DNA from: Tolypeutes matacus
Lineage: Eukaryota; Chordata; Mammalia; Cingulata; Chlamyphoridae
DNA length: 64,000 nucleotides
Direction of reading: 5' to 3'
Assembly (NCBI GenBank): GCA_026826555.1
Contig: JAKSZT010053881.1
Coordinates: 10,415,485-10,479,484 of the forward strand
Shown here: piece after piece, positions 46,871 through 57,935 of the stretch
Position numbering within the stretch: the stretch's first letter is position 1
Layout: each line of letters starts with the position of its first letter
Notes under the pieces: model-generated
Told to the model about the DNA's origin: nothing
The model's input: only the letters and a program-made list of their open reading frames with translations
Database searches by the model: none
Made by a program: the position numbers and the translations under genes

Positions 46871-47953
46871 TCCATTGGCTTTTTAGCAGTAACTCTAAAG
46901 ATTTATTTATTTTTACCAGTTACTTTAGAAATTAAAACATGCGTTTTTAACAACACAATCTACTTGGAGTCAATATTGTACTACTAAACATTAAATATAG
47001 GCATCTTGTAATGACATAGTTTTACTTCCCATTCCTTTTTGACATGGCTATAAATCCCACAATACAGTGCTATAATTTTTGCTTTTGATACTAATATGTC
47101 TTTTAAAGAAATTAAGTGAAAAATATAGTGTTTTATATAAACCTACATTTTTACCATATCTATTGATCTTCATTCATTTCTGAAGATATGAGTTACCATG
47201 TAGTGTCATTACGCTTCAGCCTGAAGAACTTCCTTTAATATTTCTTATAGTACAGGTATTCTGGTGACAAATTTTCTTAGTTTTTATCTGAAAATGTCTT
47301 TATTTAAACTTCATTCACGATGGAGTATTATTTCAGAATTCTGTGGTGGCATGTTAATTCTTACAGCATTTCAAAGACATCATTCCATTGTTTTTTTGGC
47401 CTCCACCGTTTCTGATGAGAAATCACCTCTTATACTATGCTATTGATCCTCTGTGTGTAAAGTGTCATTTTTCTCTGGTTGTATTCAAGAGTATTCTCTT
47501 TATCTTTGAATTTAGCAATTTGACTACAATGTACCTAGTATGACTATCTTTGTATTTGTTTTTCTTGAGGTTTGTTGAACATCTTGGATATATAAGTTGA
47601 TATTTTCCAACAAATTTAACCATTATTTCTTCAAATTTTTTTTGTCCCATTTTGTCTCTCTTCTCTTTTTGGGACTCAATCACACATATGTTAGAACATG
47701 TGCTATTGTCCCAGAGGTCTCTGAGGCAGATTCTAGTTTTCATACATCTTTTTTCACTACTCTTCAATACTCTTGAATATTTTCTATTGATTTGTCCTCA
47801 AGTTACGGGACTCTTTCTTTGACATCCCCAATGTGCTTTTAAGCTCATCCAGTTAATTTTTCATTTCAGTTATTGTACTTTTCTGTTCTAAACTTTTACT
47901 TAAAAATAATTTCTATTTCTCAGCTGAGAATCCCTATCTGTACAATCATTAAA
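46871..47953 (-). mobile_element. Outer L1 continued: 5' region
   Basis: The text 'tttcttatagtacaggtatt', 'gcctccaccgtttctgatga', 'attttgtctctcttctcttt' and 'ccagaggtctctgaggcag' is L1 5'-region sequence in reverse, parallel to 39443-40200. It resumes at 48745-48910 after a Tigger insertion. Confidence 0.7.
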
Positions 47954-48744
47954 CAGTTGATTCTCATTATTCATGGCACTTAAGTTCTATAAAGTTTCCA
48001 TAAACACTGAAATAGTGAAGACTGAATCACAGCCATTAGTGGAAATACAGGGTTAGACTCCTGTGAGTCTCTGGTCACAAGATTTCATCAACTGATCAAT
48101 ATATAACCCTATTTTATATATGTTTCTGTTTAAAAACATAGTATATCTTTTGCTTCCTCCTTAAACTTATATACCATGATTTCCTAGGAAGTTCATTGTT
48201 TTATGAGCCTTTTAAAGATTGCTCCCATTTAACCTCATTTAGAAACATCAACATTTTAGAGAAACATTTAAACAAAGCACCTGGACACATAAAGTTAAGC
48301 AAGTTAATCATAAATTGCATTGGGGGCAGGTAATTAGAGCTCATTAAATAAAGTGTTGATTCATTAACATTGAACTCATGGCCAAGAGCACTATAACTCA
48401 TGCCTGAACAAAGCTTATCTAATACACATATTTTCTCTGTAAGGCACATCACAGCCTTCTTTCACTTACAAATACTAGACAGCACTTTAACACCATGATT
48501 GGGGGCAATTTTAAATAGAAAAATCACCAACAAAAAGTACAAAAATGTGAAAAACATGGTACTAAATATATCGTGAAAAGGACACTTGTTTACAGTATGA
48601 GATGGAAATAAGAAAGCATAGCATTACCTTGTTTGACCTCAATTGGGCATATCGGGAGACTTAAATGTTTTTGGCATTCTGCACATGTCATGAATGACCA
48701 TGAAAGTACTGCAAATATGAAATTTGTGTATAAGGGTCTACTGT
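47954..48744 (-). mobile_element. Tigger/pogo-type DNA transposon
   Basis: A 791-bp element whose ends are inverted: 'cagttgattctcattatt' at the left and the complement of 'cagtagaccctta' at the right, followed by TA. The minus-strand frame 48201-48452 begins [20 protein letters not shown] and continues [12 protein letters not shown]. This is the helix-turn-helix of a CENP-B/Tigger transposase N-terminus. The element is internally deleted and cannot encode a full transposase. It was inserted into the outer L1. Confidence 0.85.
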
Positions 48745-48910
48745 ACTTATATTTTCCTTTTAAGTCCTTGAACCAATTGATAATATCTGCTTTCAAGTCC
48801 TTGTCTTCTAATTTGAACTTCTGGGGCATCATGGAGATGGTTTGTATTGACTGGATTTTTTTCTTAATTATGGCTACATTTTGCTTTTTCTTTGCATGTC
48901 CAGTGATTTT
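48745..48910 (-). mobile_element. Outer L1 continued: 5' end
   Basis: The text 'tcaagtccttgtcttctaat' and 'ttttgctttttctttgcatg' resembles the L1 5' UTR in reverse. Confidence 0.6.
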
Positions 48911-49358
48911 TTTTTTTTTTTCATTCTAAAGGAAACCACAATTTAACTTGCAAACAAAATGATTTCTCAGTATATATAATATTACACTGTAACAAACAGG
49001 AATCTAAGTTTGCTTCATATTATACCAAACTCACATAAAACAATACTAAAATAAAAATTCTGTTTAAAAGATAAAGAATAAAAGATAAAAATGATCATGA
49101 ATGGGATAAGCTTGTAGGAAACAGTAGTAACTCATTCACTTTTTCCCCCTCTCCTTCCCAGACCAGTTTAAAGAAACAAAAGCGCTAGAAAGACCTTTAG
49201 GCATCCAGCCCAATGATTTTCTCAAACAGTATACTTTAGAGCCTGAGCAGGCTTCAGGGTCTATTATGAGTAAAGTATCAAATAGGCAAAAATCAGTGCG
49301 CATTTAATCTGCCTGAGGAGCTCACTTTTATGTTTAAGGTTTTATTTTTATAAAGCAG
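48911..49358. other. Unique stretch, nothing recognised
   Basis: No exon or named repeat was seen. Confidence 0.3.
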
Positions 49359-49373
49359 CACACTGTTAAATTT

Positions 49374-49451
49374 TTTTTTTTTTAAAGATTTTATATTTAT
49401 TTTATTCATTTATCCCCCTTTGCTGCTTGTGCTCTCTGGGTCAGCTAACCA
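49374..49451 (-). mobile_element. DAS SINE, tail part, split copy (left piece)
   Basis: T-run, 'aaagattttatatttatttt' and 'gggtcagctaacca', then it stops abruptly. The repeat 'cacactgttaaattt' at 49359-49373 has its partner at 51320-51334, on the far side of the full DAS copy at 51135. Confidence 0.88.
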
Positions 49452-49537
49452 ACTCTCATTGGGGAGCAGATGTAGCTCAGTGGGTGAGCACCTGCTCCCC
49501 ATGTACGAGGTCCTGGGTTCAATCCCTGGTACCTCCT

Positions 49538-49558
<21 letters not shown>
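49452..49558 (+). mobile_element. Second half of a dimeric DAS SINE
   Basis: 'actctcatt', which is the linker end of the dimers at 5522 and 33376, precedes a complete monomer (49461-49558: 'gatgtagctcagtgggtgag', 'gggttcaatcc', A tail). The first monomer is absent, and the join to the DAS piece on the left falls in 'aacca'. Confidence 0.85.
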
Positions 49559-49569
<11 letters not shown>

Positions 49570-50215
49570 ATTATGCAAAAAGTAGGAGGGGTACATGAAA
49601 TTCAAGTGGTCTTTAGCTTTACCATTATTGGGAAAGAGGTAAAAGTAATAATTTCAGTTAGGCTGGTAATAGTCAAGGATACATGTTGTGATCTCTAGGA
49701 TAACCACCAAAGACTACTAAAACTATATTAACTAATAAGTTATTAGAAATAAAAGAATCAATAATAAAAATATTAAATTAATCCAAAGGGGGAACAAGAA
49801 AAGAGAGAGGGAATATAAAACAGGTGAGTCAAAATAAAAAATGGTGAGATAGCAGACATAAACCCAACTAGATCAGTAATTACTGTAAATGCACCATATG
49901 AAAACAAAGAATGTCAGACTGGATAAAAAGCAAAACCCAACTATATGCTGCTTACAAGAGACAGGGGCTTAAGTATAATTACTTAGGAGGATTGAAAATA
50001 AAAGGATGAAAAAATAAATTTCATGAAAAAACTAACCATTATTATATTGTAGCTATAATAACATAAGACAAAGTAGACTTTAAGTCCAGAAGCATTACTG
50101 CATTATTAGAGAAAAACATGGACATTTCGTATGATAAAGGAATCAGTCCACAAGAAAGATACCACAGTTGTAAACATGTATGCACTCAATAATATAGCTT
50201 CAAACTATATAAAGC
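49559..50215 (+). mobile_element. L1 ORF2 fragment, sense
   Basis: The text 'cagactggataaaaagcaaa', 'acccaactatatgctgct', 'gtatgataaaggaatcagtc' and 'catgtatgcactcaataata' is L1 ORF2 endonuclease/RT-proximal sequence in sense. It is fragmented by stops. Confidence 0.75.
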
Positions 50216-50219
50216 AAAT

Positions 50220-50870
50220 TTCCTATCTATCTGTCTATCTATCAATCTATCCATCCATCTATGTAATCTAGTTTCTAAAAATTTAAGAGCAGGTTTTACA
50301 CATCATACTCCTTTAAAACATAATACTGCCAAGTAAATTTCCTTAGAACAAGGATATTCACTTATGTAATCACCGTAAGTGAATTATCCAGTTCAAGAAA
50401 TAAAACTTACATTCTATATTCCAGTTTTTTTTTTCTTATGTCCCAATAATGTCCTCTTCAGCCTTTTCTACTCCATTCTTAGAACCCATCCAGGATCATG
50501 TACTGTATTTAATTGCCATTATTTCTCATTCACTGGAATTAACCACAGTCACAATGTTGCAGTGCCTTCACCATCATCCATTACTAGAACTTTCCCTTTG
50601 CCCCAAAGAGAACCTTTACATTCATTTTGCATTAACTCCCCCTTGCCCCTGCTCCCACCCCTGGTAACATATGTTTACTCTACTTTCTGTTTCTATGCAT
50701 TTGCATATTTTTATTTTTAATTTTTGTGGTTACCATAGAGCTTAAATTTAACATTCTCATTTGGTTTGATACCAACTGAACTTCAATAGCATATACAAAC
50801 TATGTTCCTATAACTTGCCATCCCACCAACTTTATATAGTTCTTATCATAAATTACATATTTATATATTA
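50220..50870 (-). mobile_element. L1M 3' UTR, antisense
   Basis: After a (TATC)n-like tract, 'ttaagagcaggttttacaca', 'gtcccaataatgtcctcttc' and 'ccatccaggatcatgtactg' follow the L1MC-type 3' UTR in reverse, as at 38284-38480. Confidence 0.7.
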
Positions 50871-50874
50871 TGAG

Positions 50875-50985
50875 GGGGACAGATGTGGTTCAAATGGTTG
50901 GGCGTCCGTCTCCCATATGGAGGGACCTGGGTTTGATCCCCAGGACCTCCCGGTAAAAAAAGAGGAAAAAAAAAAAAAAACCAAC
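50875..50985 (+). mobile_element. DAS SINE, short form, 13-bp target duplication
   Basis: Head 'cagatgtggttcaaatgg', B-box 'gggtttgatccc', A-rich tail. The direct repeat 'tatatattatgag' is at 50862-50874 and 50986-50998. Confidence 0.92.
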
Positions 50986-51134
50986 TATATATTATGAGTC
51001 CAAAACCACTGATTTATCATGACTTTATTCATTTGCCTTTTAGATCCTGTAGTAAGTAAAAAGTAGTGTTACAAATAAAAAATGCAATAGTACTGGTATT
51101 TATATCTACCTATGTCATTCTTTTACTGGAGATC

Positions 51135-51319
51135 TTTTTTTTTTTTTTTAAGATTTTATTTATTTATTCATTTATCCCCTCCTTGCTGCTTGTGCTCGCT
51201 GGGTCAGCTAACCACGCCGTGCGGGCGGGCTTGCCTTCACCAGGAGGCCCCGGGAACCGAACCCGGGGCCTCCCATATGGTAAACGGGAGCCCTACTGAT
51301 TGAGCCACAGCCGCTTCCC
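51135..51319 (-). mobile_element. DAS SINE, full copy (right piece of the split element)
   Basis: A complete long-tail DAS with T-run, GC-rich body and head 'attgagccacagccgcttcc'. Its 3'-side flank 'cacactgttaaattt' (51320-51334) matches the flank of the partial copy at 49374, not its own left flank ('actggagatc'). Confidence 0.93.
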
Positions 51320-51334
51320 CACACTGTTAAATTT

Positions 51335-52100
51335 AAGTTTGCAATACCACTGGAGAGGTTAGGTAAGATCAAGTTGATAATGTTGGTGGCAGAGAATATA
51401 GATATACTGATGTCTTGTGACTAAATGTCACAGCCTGTCTCATTAAAGGTCCAGAGGACAAGAGGAAAAGAAGCAAGTTTCAGAATTATCTTCTCGAACT
51501 CCCTTCATTCTCTAACATGGACCATACAAGATATCTACCCATACCTTTCACAAAGATACCTCTCACTTACAGCTCCCAGAAGCTGTCTTTACTGCCACTT
51601 TCTACAGACCACTCATTTGTGCTTTCCTTCTCTAATTCATTTCCTCAACTTCTCTAATTTGTTCCTTCCTTCTTAAAAACTGGCCCTGTGATGTATTACA
51701 CCACACAATCTCTCTTGAACAATCATTTAAACTGTCTGTACAAGATAACTTGTATTACATTACAGGGCCCATTTTAAAAATACACAGAACCAATCTTTCT
51801 TCGCAGAGATGCTAAACAGACCTGCAAGTCTTCTTAAAAAAAAAAAAAAGAAAGAAAAAAAAAGGATTGAAACAGAATTAAGTAACTAGTGAAAAGAAAT
51901 AAAAATGCCCCCAAGGGGGGGGGGGGGGGGAGGGGCGCAAATGTAGAGCTGAGTACTAGGAGTGGACCTTCTGGTCCAAGATCCAGCCCTAGAGCCTCAA
52001 GAATGGCATGTATAGCCTGGTCTGCTTTAAAACTGTACTTGATCTGTGCAAGTATTTCTAGTACTTCACAAACTGCTCAAACAGTCCTGTAGAAAGAGAC
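51335..52100. other. Unique stretch, nothing recognised
   Basis: A-runs at about 51836-51863 and a poly(G) run at about 51916-51930. The plus-strand frames have no domain. Confidence 0.3.
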
Positions 52101-52114
52101 ACCTTGGCTTATTT

Positions 52115-52323
52115 TTTTTTTTTTTTTTAATTCACGTTTTTTTTTTTTTTTTTAAAGATTTTATTTATTTATTCATTTATCCCCCCCTGCTGCTTGTGCT
52201 CGCTGGGTCAGCCAACCACGCCGTGCGGGCGGGCCTGCCTTCACCAGGAGGCCCCGGGAATCGAACCCGGGGCCTCCCGTATGGCAAACGGGAGCCCCAC
52301 TGATTGAGCCACAGCCGCTTCCC
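52115..52323 (-). mobile_element. DAS SINE, long-tail form, 14-bp target duplication
   Basis: Two T-runs separated by 'aattcacg', then the standard body and head with most CpGs kept. The direct repeat 'accttggcttattt' is at 52101-52114 and 52324-52337. Confidence 0.95.
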
Positions 52324-52337
52324 ACCTTGGCTTATTT

Positions 52338-54177
52338 GAAGCTTTGCAAGATATAAAAATAAAATCATAGACTACTACAGCAGGAATGGCTTGGGAATTA
52401 TTAGTACAATCCTTCCATTTCACTCACAAGAGTACTGAAGCACATGATGAAATAACTTCCCCCCACAGCACTAATGGCTAAAACTAGATTTTATTTGGCT
52501 TATCTTTCCATTCTTCTACAAAGAACCAAATATGATCACTATGTCAGGTAACTGACAGCTAATATCATACATTCCAGCATGTTTAGTATAAACTTGTGCA
52601 GCATGGAAGGCCTAAAAAACAAGCACAAGAAACAAACAAAAAAGAAAACAAACAAAAAACCAAGCACAACTATAAACAGGTGACTTTAACATATGACTTA
52701 GGCAAAAAAATATACCCAAGATGACCCAAGTTCAAAATGTCACAAAGTGCAATCCCAAGAATCTGTTTGGAGTATTTAACCACTGTTCCAAAATAAAATT
52801 CTACCTGACAGCATTCTTGCCAGAAATTTAGATTTAAATGGTCAAGGGTTCATAGGTATCAAGCCATCTAATTGCAATGCTGCCCTACACTCCCCAAGGG
52901 TTGTCTCCACTGTATTTAGCCCTAGTTGCTAATTTACTAAACCTGATAATATTTCAGAAAACAGTGCTCACCTATGCCTTTGTAGATCCTAGATTCATAA
53001 ATCCCAACCAGATATGTACTAACACACTGGCTTATTTACATATTGTACATCTAAGAGACTTGTTTGTGTCCACAAAAAATGGTATTTTCAGGCAAGTCTA
53101 ACACAATGGGAATTACTAGAACTGACAATATAACTTTACTTTTACTATGCCTGAGAAACACAAACACCTAGGAGGTTCACTTGAATTTTAATCATTTATA
53201 AAAGATTTTTCCCATTTCGAGTAAAAGTGGTTCTCTTCTCTGTTGTTCTCCTCTTTCCTCTTCTATAGATCCCAACACTACAAACTTCTTTACACTACAG
53301 TCAAGAGGAGGGATGTTAACCTTGACATTTTATGGCCACTCTTTGAAGAGGGCAAATTAAATGTTTTAGTTTTGCTTCTTTTAAATTAAAAAGGTAATTA
53401 TTCCCACCTCCCTAAGAGGAAGGGAGAAATTTATCACAGGCCCTAATAATATGTGGCAGATAAAAATCATCCCTTAGTGAAATCTAGAGAAGGCAATTGT
53501 ATTACAAAACCTTGAGTCATCACCCAGTTCACTCCATAGATTTGGGTAAACATTGTCTAAGTGACTTATGTCTTGTGTATTCAACCATCCATAACCTCAT
53601 CCATGGACCTACAATGTTACCATATTTTATGTACAATTAATCAAATATGCTACAGCAATATTTTTTAAAGTTATTTTAAAAATTAATTATAGTGAAGAAT
53701 CCCCTTTAGCAAATAGTCTCTACCTTCCTCCCCCACAGTATTTTTACTCATTATTTTTTTCAAATTTCAGTGACACTACAGTTTACAGTGTATGAAAAAA
53801 AAAAAAGAAGAAGAAGAAGAAAAGAACAGAATTCCATCAAATAATTTAGATAATCTTGTTCATCTGAGTGACTCAAAAATTAACACAAGCCTGATACTAA
53901 TAACGCCTTGGGCAATTTGACAGCTATCTTCCCTATTTTCCTTAATATTATAAAGGTCTTTCCCAAAGGAAACGTCAAAAGCAGGCAACATATATTTACT
54001 CCAGGTTCTGGACTCAATATTAACTTCTAGTGTATGGCCAGTGCACTGCTCAAGGATCCGCTGATGGCTGCCTTGAAACCAATCATTTCAATCAAATCCA
54101 CAAAGTCTAAGAAGCAGTACCCTCCAAAAAAAAACCCCACAGAACCCAAAAGTTTTCCTACAGCCTCCTTCCTACTC
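52338..54177. other. Longest repeat-free stretch; nothing identified
   Basis: Almost no interspersed repeats for 1.8 kb apart from a MIR-like piece near 52410-52495 and an (AAG)n tract at 53803-53822. It could be a UTR or regulatory sequence of a neighbouring gene, but nothing seen proves it. Confidence 0.3.
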
Positions 54178-54193
54178 AGAAGGTGAGGGCAGA

Positions 54194-54376
54194 GGGAAGC
54201 GGCTGTGGCTCAATCAGTAGGGCTCCCGTTTACCATATGGGAGGCCCTGGGTTCGGTTCCCGGGGCCTCCTGGTGAAGGCAAGCTCGCCCGCACGGCGTG
54301 GTTAGCTGACCCAGCGAGCACAAGCAGCAAGGGGGGGATAAATGAATAAATAAATAAAATCTTTAAAAAAAAAAAA
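54194..54376 (+). mobile_element. DAS SINE, long-tail form, 16-bp target duplication
   Basis: Standard head, body and 'aataaaatcttt' tail. The direct repeat 'agaaggtgagggcaga' is perfect at 54178-54193 and 54377-54392. Confidence 0.96.
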
Positions 54377-54392
54377 AGAAGGTGAGGGCAGA

Positions 54393-54784
54393 AAGTTATT
54401 AGACGCGAATTGAGGGATGTGAAGAGGTGGGGACTTGTAGGGGAAGAAAGAACCATGGCAAGTCAAGAGTTCCTCCCCTCAAAACGAATTCTCTCCATCT
54501 CACAAGCAAAGGTCCAAGGAGGATCCTTAAGGACGGCTCATCTCCTCCCCTAGGGGCATGGTGCTTTCTGGCTCCCTGGGGCCCTGCAAGTCAGAAGACA
54601 ACAACCCGAACCCTTGGGGAGAAACAGCTGGGAAGTACCTGGAGGGATGGTGAGGACAGGAAAGGTCCCATAGAAAAATGGCAGTAGGTGATCTGTGTGT
54701 TTCTCAGGCTTGGGTGGCAACTCTGGGGCCTGCACAGGACCACTGGCTAAAGACAGGGCAGTGGTGGAGGTCCAGCCATGCAGG
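54393..54784. other. GC-richer unique stretch
   Basis: Richer in G and C than its surroundings, with a few CpGs. The plus frame 54427-54687 (86 aa) is open but shows no domain. Nothing firm can be assigned. Confidence 0.3.
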
Positions 54785-55150
54785 AGAGGTGTGTTTAGTG
54801 ATTTTTGACTGGATACTATACATTATGAATAATGTGTTGTCAAGACCATGGATTCTGTTATGTTCTTCTGAAGATTGATTTTTTGTTCTAGCAGGCAATT
54901 AATCTGACTGAATTCAATTTCCAAATTGTCTCTCCTGCCATCAGAAACTTCTGAAATCTCTTCTCAGTTGCTTTAGCTTGCAGCTATTGCTTTTTCATTG
55001 GGTCCCCTGGGACCTCCCCACACATGAATATGACTTGGGCATATTTTAAATCCAGATTTTGGGGTTAATATTACTGCAACTCCTTCTCTTCCAAGATTTT
55101 CTCTTACATTCCTGGTTGCTCTGTTAGTCCTAAACTCTGAAAATTTAAAA
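54785..55150 (-). mobile_element. Old L1M 5'-region fragment, antisense
   Basis: The text 'gtgtttagtgatttttgact', 'gttctagcaggcaattaatc', 'gttgctttagcttgcagct' and 'gcaactccttctcttcc' is old L1 5' sequence in reverse. Confidence 0.65.
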
Positions 55151-56970
55151 GTAGTATCTCAAGAAGTTAGAGAAAGAACAACAAAACAAACAAAACACCA
55201 AAAAACCCAAAGAAGTAGATGGAGGTAAATAATAACAATGACAGAAATAATGAAATAGAAAAGAACCTAAAATAGAGAAAAATGAAGCCCAAAATTTGTT
55301 CCTTTTAAAAAAATTCAAGGAATAGAAAATTTGAGTGGTTACTATAACTAGAAACTAGAGGTGGAAAAAGTGACAAGAAAACACCATCCTTGCCCTTACC
55401 ATACAGTATCCCATACCATAACACGTAAGGTACAATTAGGATCAAAAAGTATCTGAAGAATCTAGCAATAAGGAGATCACTGATGACTTTAGCAACAACA
55501 GTTTAAGTAGATTGGAATAAAATAGAACAAGTTTCTAAATGGAAAAAAAATCTAGGTGTGTTAACATTAACTCTGATGTTATACATCTGAAAGAAGCCTA
55601 GATTTTACTTATCTTTATCTGCACAGTGTCTCATATATAGATACTCAAAATATTATTTGCTGAATTAATTCAGTTTGATAGGAAAGAAAGGACCACATAT
55701 GGAAGACTTTAAATGCTTGGCAGTACTGATACTTGAACTAACAACAAGAAGTTTTAAGACTTTTAAAGAGATATCTAGCCTGGTAAAATTGGTGCTTAAG
55801 TAAGATTAACCTGGATGTTAGCTTAATAGTTTTGAAAGGAAATCCTGGGGGCAGAGAGACTAGTTAGGAAGTTGTAGCAATCCAGGCCCAGCCTGAACTA
55901 GGATGGGCCAACTGCAATAAAGACAAATAGTAAAATTTGCAAGACATTATGAAAGTAAAATCCTTAGGACTTATTAATAAATGGATATGAAAGTTAGAAG
56001 AAAAGAAAGTTAAAGGTATCTGAAAGACTAAAATAATTAGGAAAATGAAGAATGAAGTGGTTCAACATTCAACGGCATTTTAACTAAATACAATTTCACT
56101 TGGATTTATTCCTATAGTTTAAGAAATTTGGGTATTTAATTTTCAGCAGATTACTTTCAGTCTCAAGATAAACTTTCTGGAACAAAGGAATTTAAAATCC
56201 AGACGTCAGTTGGGATCTTTATCCTATAAATGAATTAAAAACTTTGGTGAATTTATTCAAATTCAAATACTTTTATCTCTTATTTTCAGAAGGCAAGATA
56301 ATGGGATAATTTTGAAAATTGTGTATAATGTGCTGATTTTTCATGAAATGAAATGTGTTTTTTTTTTTTTTTTTTTTAAACAGTTTAAAGCTAGGAGACT
56401 AGTTTAGAAATAAATAGTCAAGCGCAAAAAAAGTCTCAAATGACATATCAGGTAGGATATCTAACACTATACTATACATTTATCAGAAATATTTCCATCT
56501 GGGTAAACACACACAATACACAATTCAAATTCATTACCAGAGTCAGTATACTGTGGAAGATTTCTCACCTTCTTCTTTTCATTTAATTTTGGCTCACCTC
56601 CATCCTCCAAACATCTTGAAACATAGATAGTATGGAAAACAAATGAACATGAGTTAACTATGAGAGCATTTAGAACCAAATAGCTCAGCATTCCTTTTCT
56701 TTTTCACTAAATTGTGCACTGCACCACAAAATTAAACAGACATCTCTAGGGATACACATTTGCCAAGAGTGTTCCTGGCAAAAATAAAATCTGGCCCTTC
56801 TCCAGGCTGCTATACATGGACAACAGTGGCTGTTCTACAGATGGAGATTGATTGCTGGCTGGCTGGTCTGTGATTACTTAGTAGCGTCAAGATGAAAAAC
56901 ATTAGGCACAGATCATTTTTATGTCCAAAGACTTCTGACAACAAACTTACTCTGCCTAACTTCTCATATT
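55151..56970. other. Mostly unique stretch
   Basis: 55640-56050 has phrases of a common ancient repeat ('gagagactagttaggaagtt', 'gtagcaatccaggcc') whose family I cannot name. A weak minus-strand exon-like segment lies near 56570-56620 (see findings). T-run at about 56361-56377. Confidence 0.35.
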
Positions 56971-56974
56971 CAGC

Positions 56975-57150
56975 AATAATGAGAGTCATTTATTGAAGAG
57001 CCATAGTTTTAGCCCTATTCTCTTATTTTAAGGATGTGCAAACCAAAACCCAGAGAAGGCAGGTCATTTGCCCAAAATTACACAGCTAATTGATGACAGC
57101 TGAGACATAATGCAGGTCTTGAGACTCCCAGGCCAATAATATTTCAACTT
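56975..57150 (+). repeat. MIR
   Basis: The text 'agagtcatttattgaagagc', 'ggtcatttgcccaaaattac' and 'acagctaattgatgacagc' is a degraded MIR. Confidence 0.75.
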
Positions 57151-57394
57151 CTCTATTGAGCAGAAATACCTTCCTAAATATTTTTTTTTTGTCTTTGTTT
57201 TTTTCTTTTATTTTTCTTCTTATTATTATTTATTAACTTCGTTCTAAATATTTTTTAAAAAATTGTTGCTAAGGTCTTAAACTCTTTTTACATGTCATTT
57301 GAAATACTTGAAAGTCATAGGTTCTTCATCAATCAGGAATTTGTTAGAAAAGTAAAAAGCAATATACTTTTATTTTTAAATCCTATACTTAAGT

Positions 57395-57543
57395 TTTTTT
57401 ATAAAGATTTTATTTATTTCTCCTCTCCCCACCTCCCCTTCTTATTGTTTGTCCTCACTGCCTGCTCACTGTCTGCTCATCTTCTTTTTAGGAGGCACCG
57501 GAAACCAAACCTGGGCCCAACCACTTGAGCTACATCCGCTTCC
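57395..57543 (-). mobile_element. DAS SINE, one-headed form
   Basis: 'aaagattttatttatttctc', C-rich tract, inverted box 'ggaaaccaaacctgggccc' with a deletion, and head 'cttgagctacatccgc'. The flanks 'cttaagtttt' (57388) and 'cttaatagtttt' (57544) are its likely target duplication. Confidence 0.85.
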
Positions 57544-57555
57544 CTTAATAGTTTT

Positions 57556-57923
57556 ATTTATTTTTTTTTTTAAGATTTATTTTATTATTTCTCCCCACCC
57601 CCTCATTATTTGCATTTCCTGTGTTAATTCGTTGTGTGCTTGTCTTTCTTTTAGGAGGAACTGGGAACCAAACCCAGGACCTCTCATGTGGGAGAAAGGT
57701 GTCTAATTGCTTGACCCACCTCCACTCTCTGCTTTGTTTTGCCTCTCATTATGTTTTCCTCCTTGTGTCTCTTGTTGCATCATCTTGTTGCATCAGCTCA
57801 CTGTGCTGGCCCATCAGTCAGCTCGCTGTCCTGCCCGTCCTCCCTAGGAGGCACTAGGAATCAACCTGGGACCTCCCATGTGGTGAGTGGGAGACCAATT
57901 GCTTAAGTCACATCTGCTTCCCC
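57556..57923 (-). mobile_element. DAS SINE, long two-headed form, 12-bp target duplication
   Basis: Two inverted boxes ('gggaaccaaacccaggacct' and 'aggaatcaacctgggacc'). The direct repeat 'cttaatagtttt' is at 57544-57555 and 57924-57935. The same site had already received the DAS copy at 57395. Confidence 0.92.
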
Positions 57924-57935
57924 CTTAATAGTTTT

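Noticed and set aside
51916..51930. Poly(G) run as a possible G-quadruplex regulatory site
   Set aside because: A single homopolymer run with no other promoter signs; length is also error-prone in assemblies.
54427..54687. GC-richer open frame as a first exon or promoter
   Set aside because: No domain, too few CpGs for a clear island, and no usable splice or start context.
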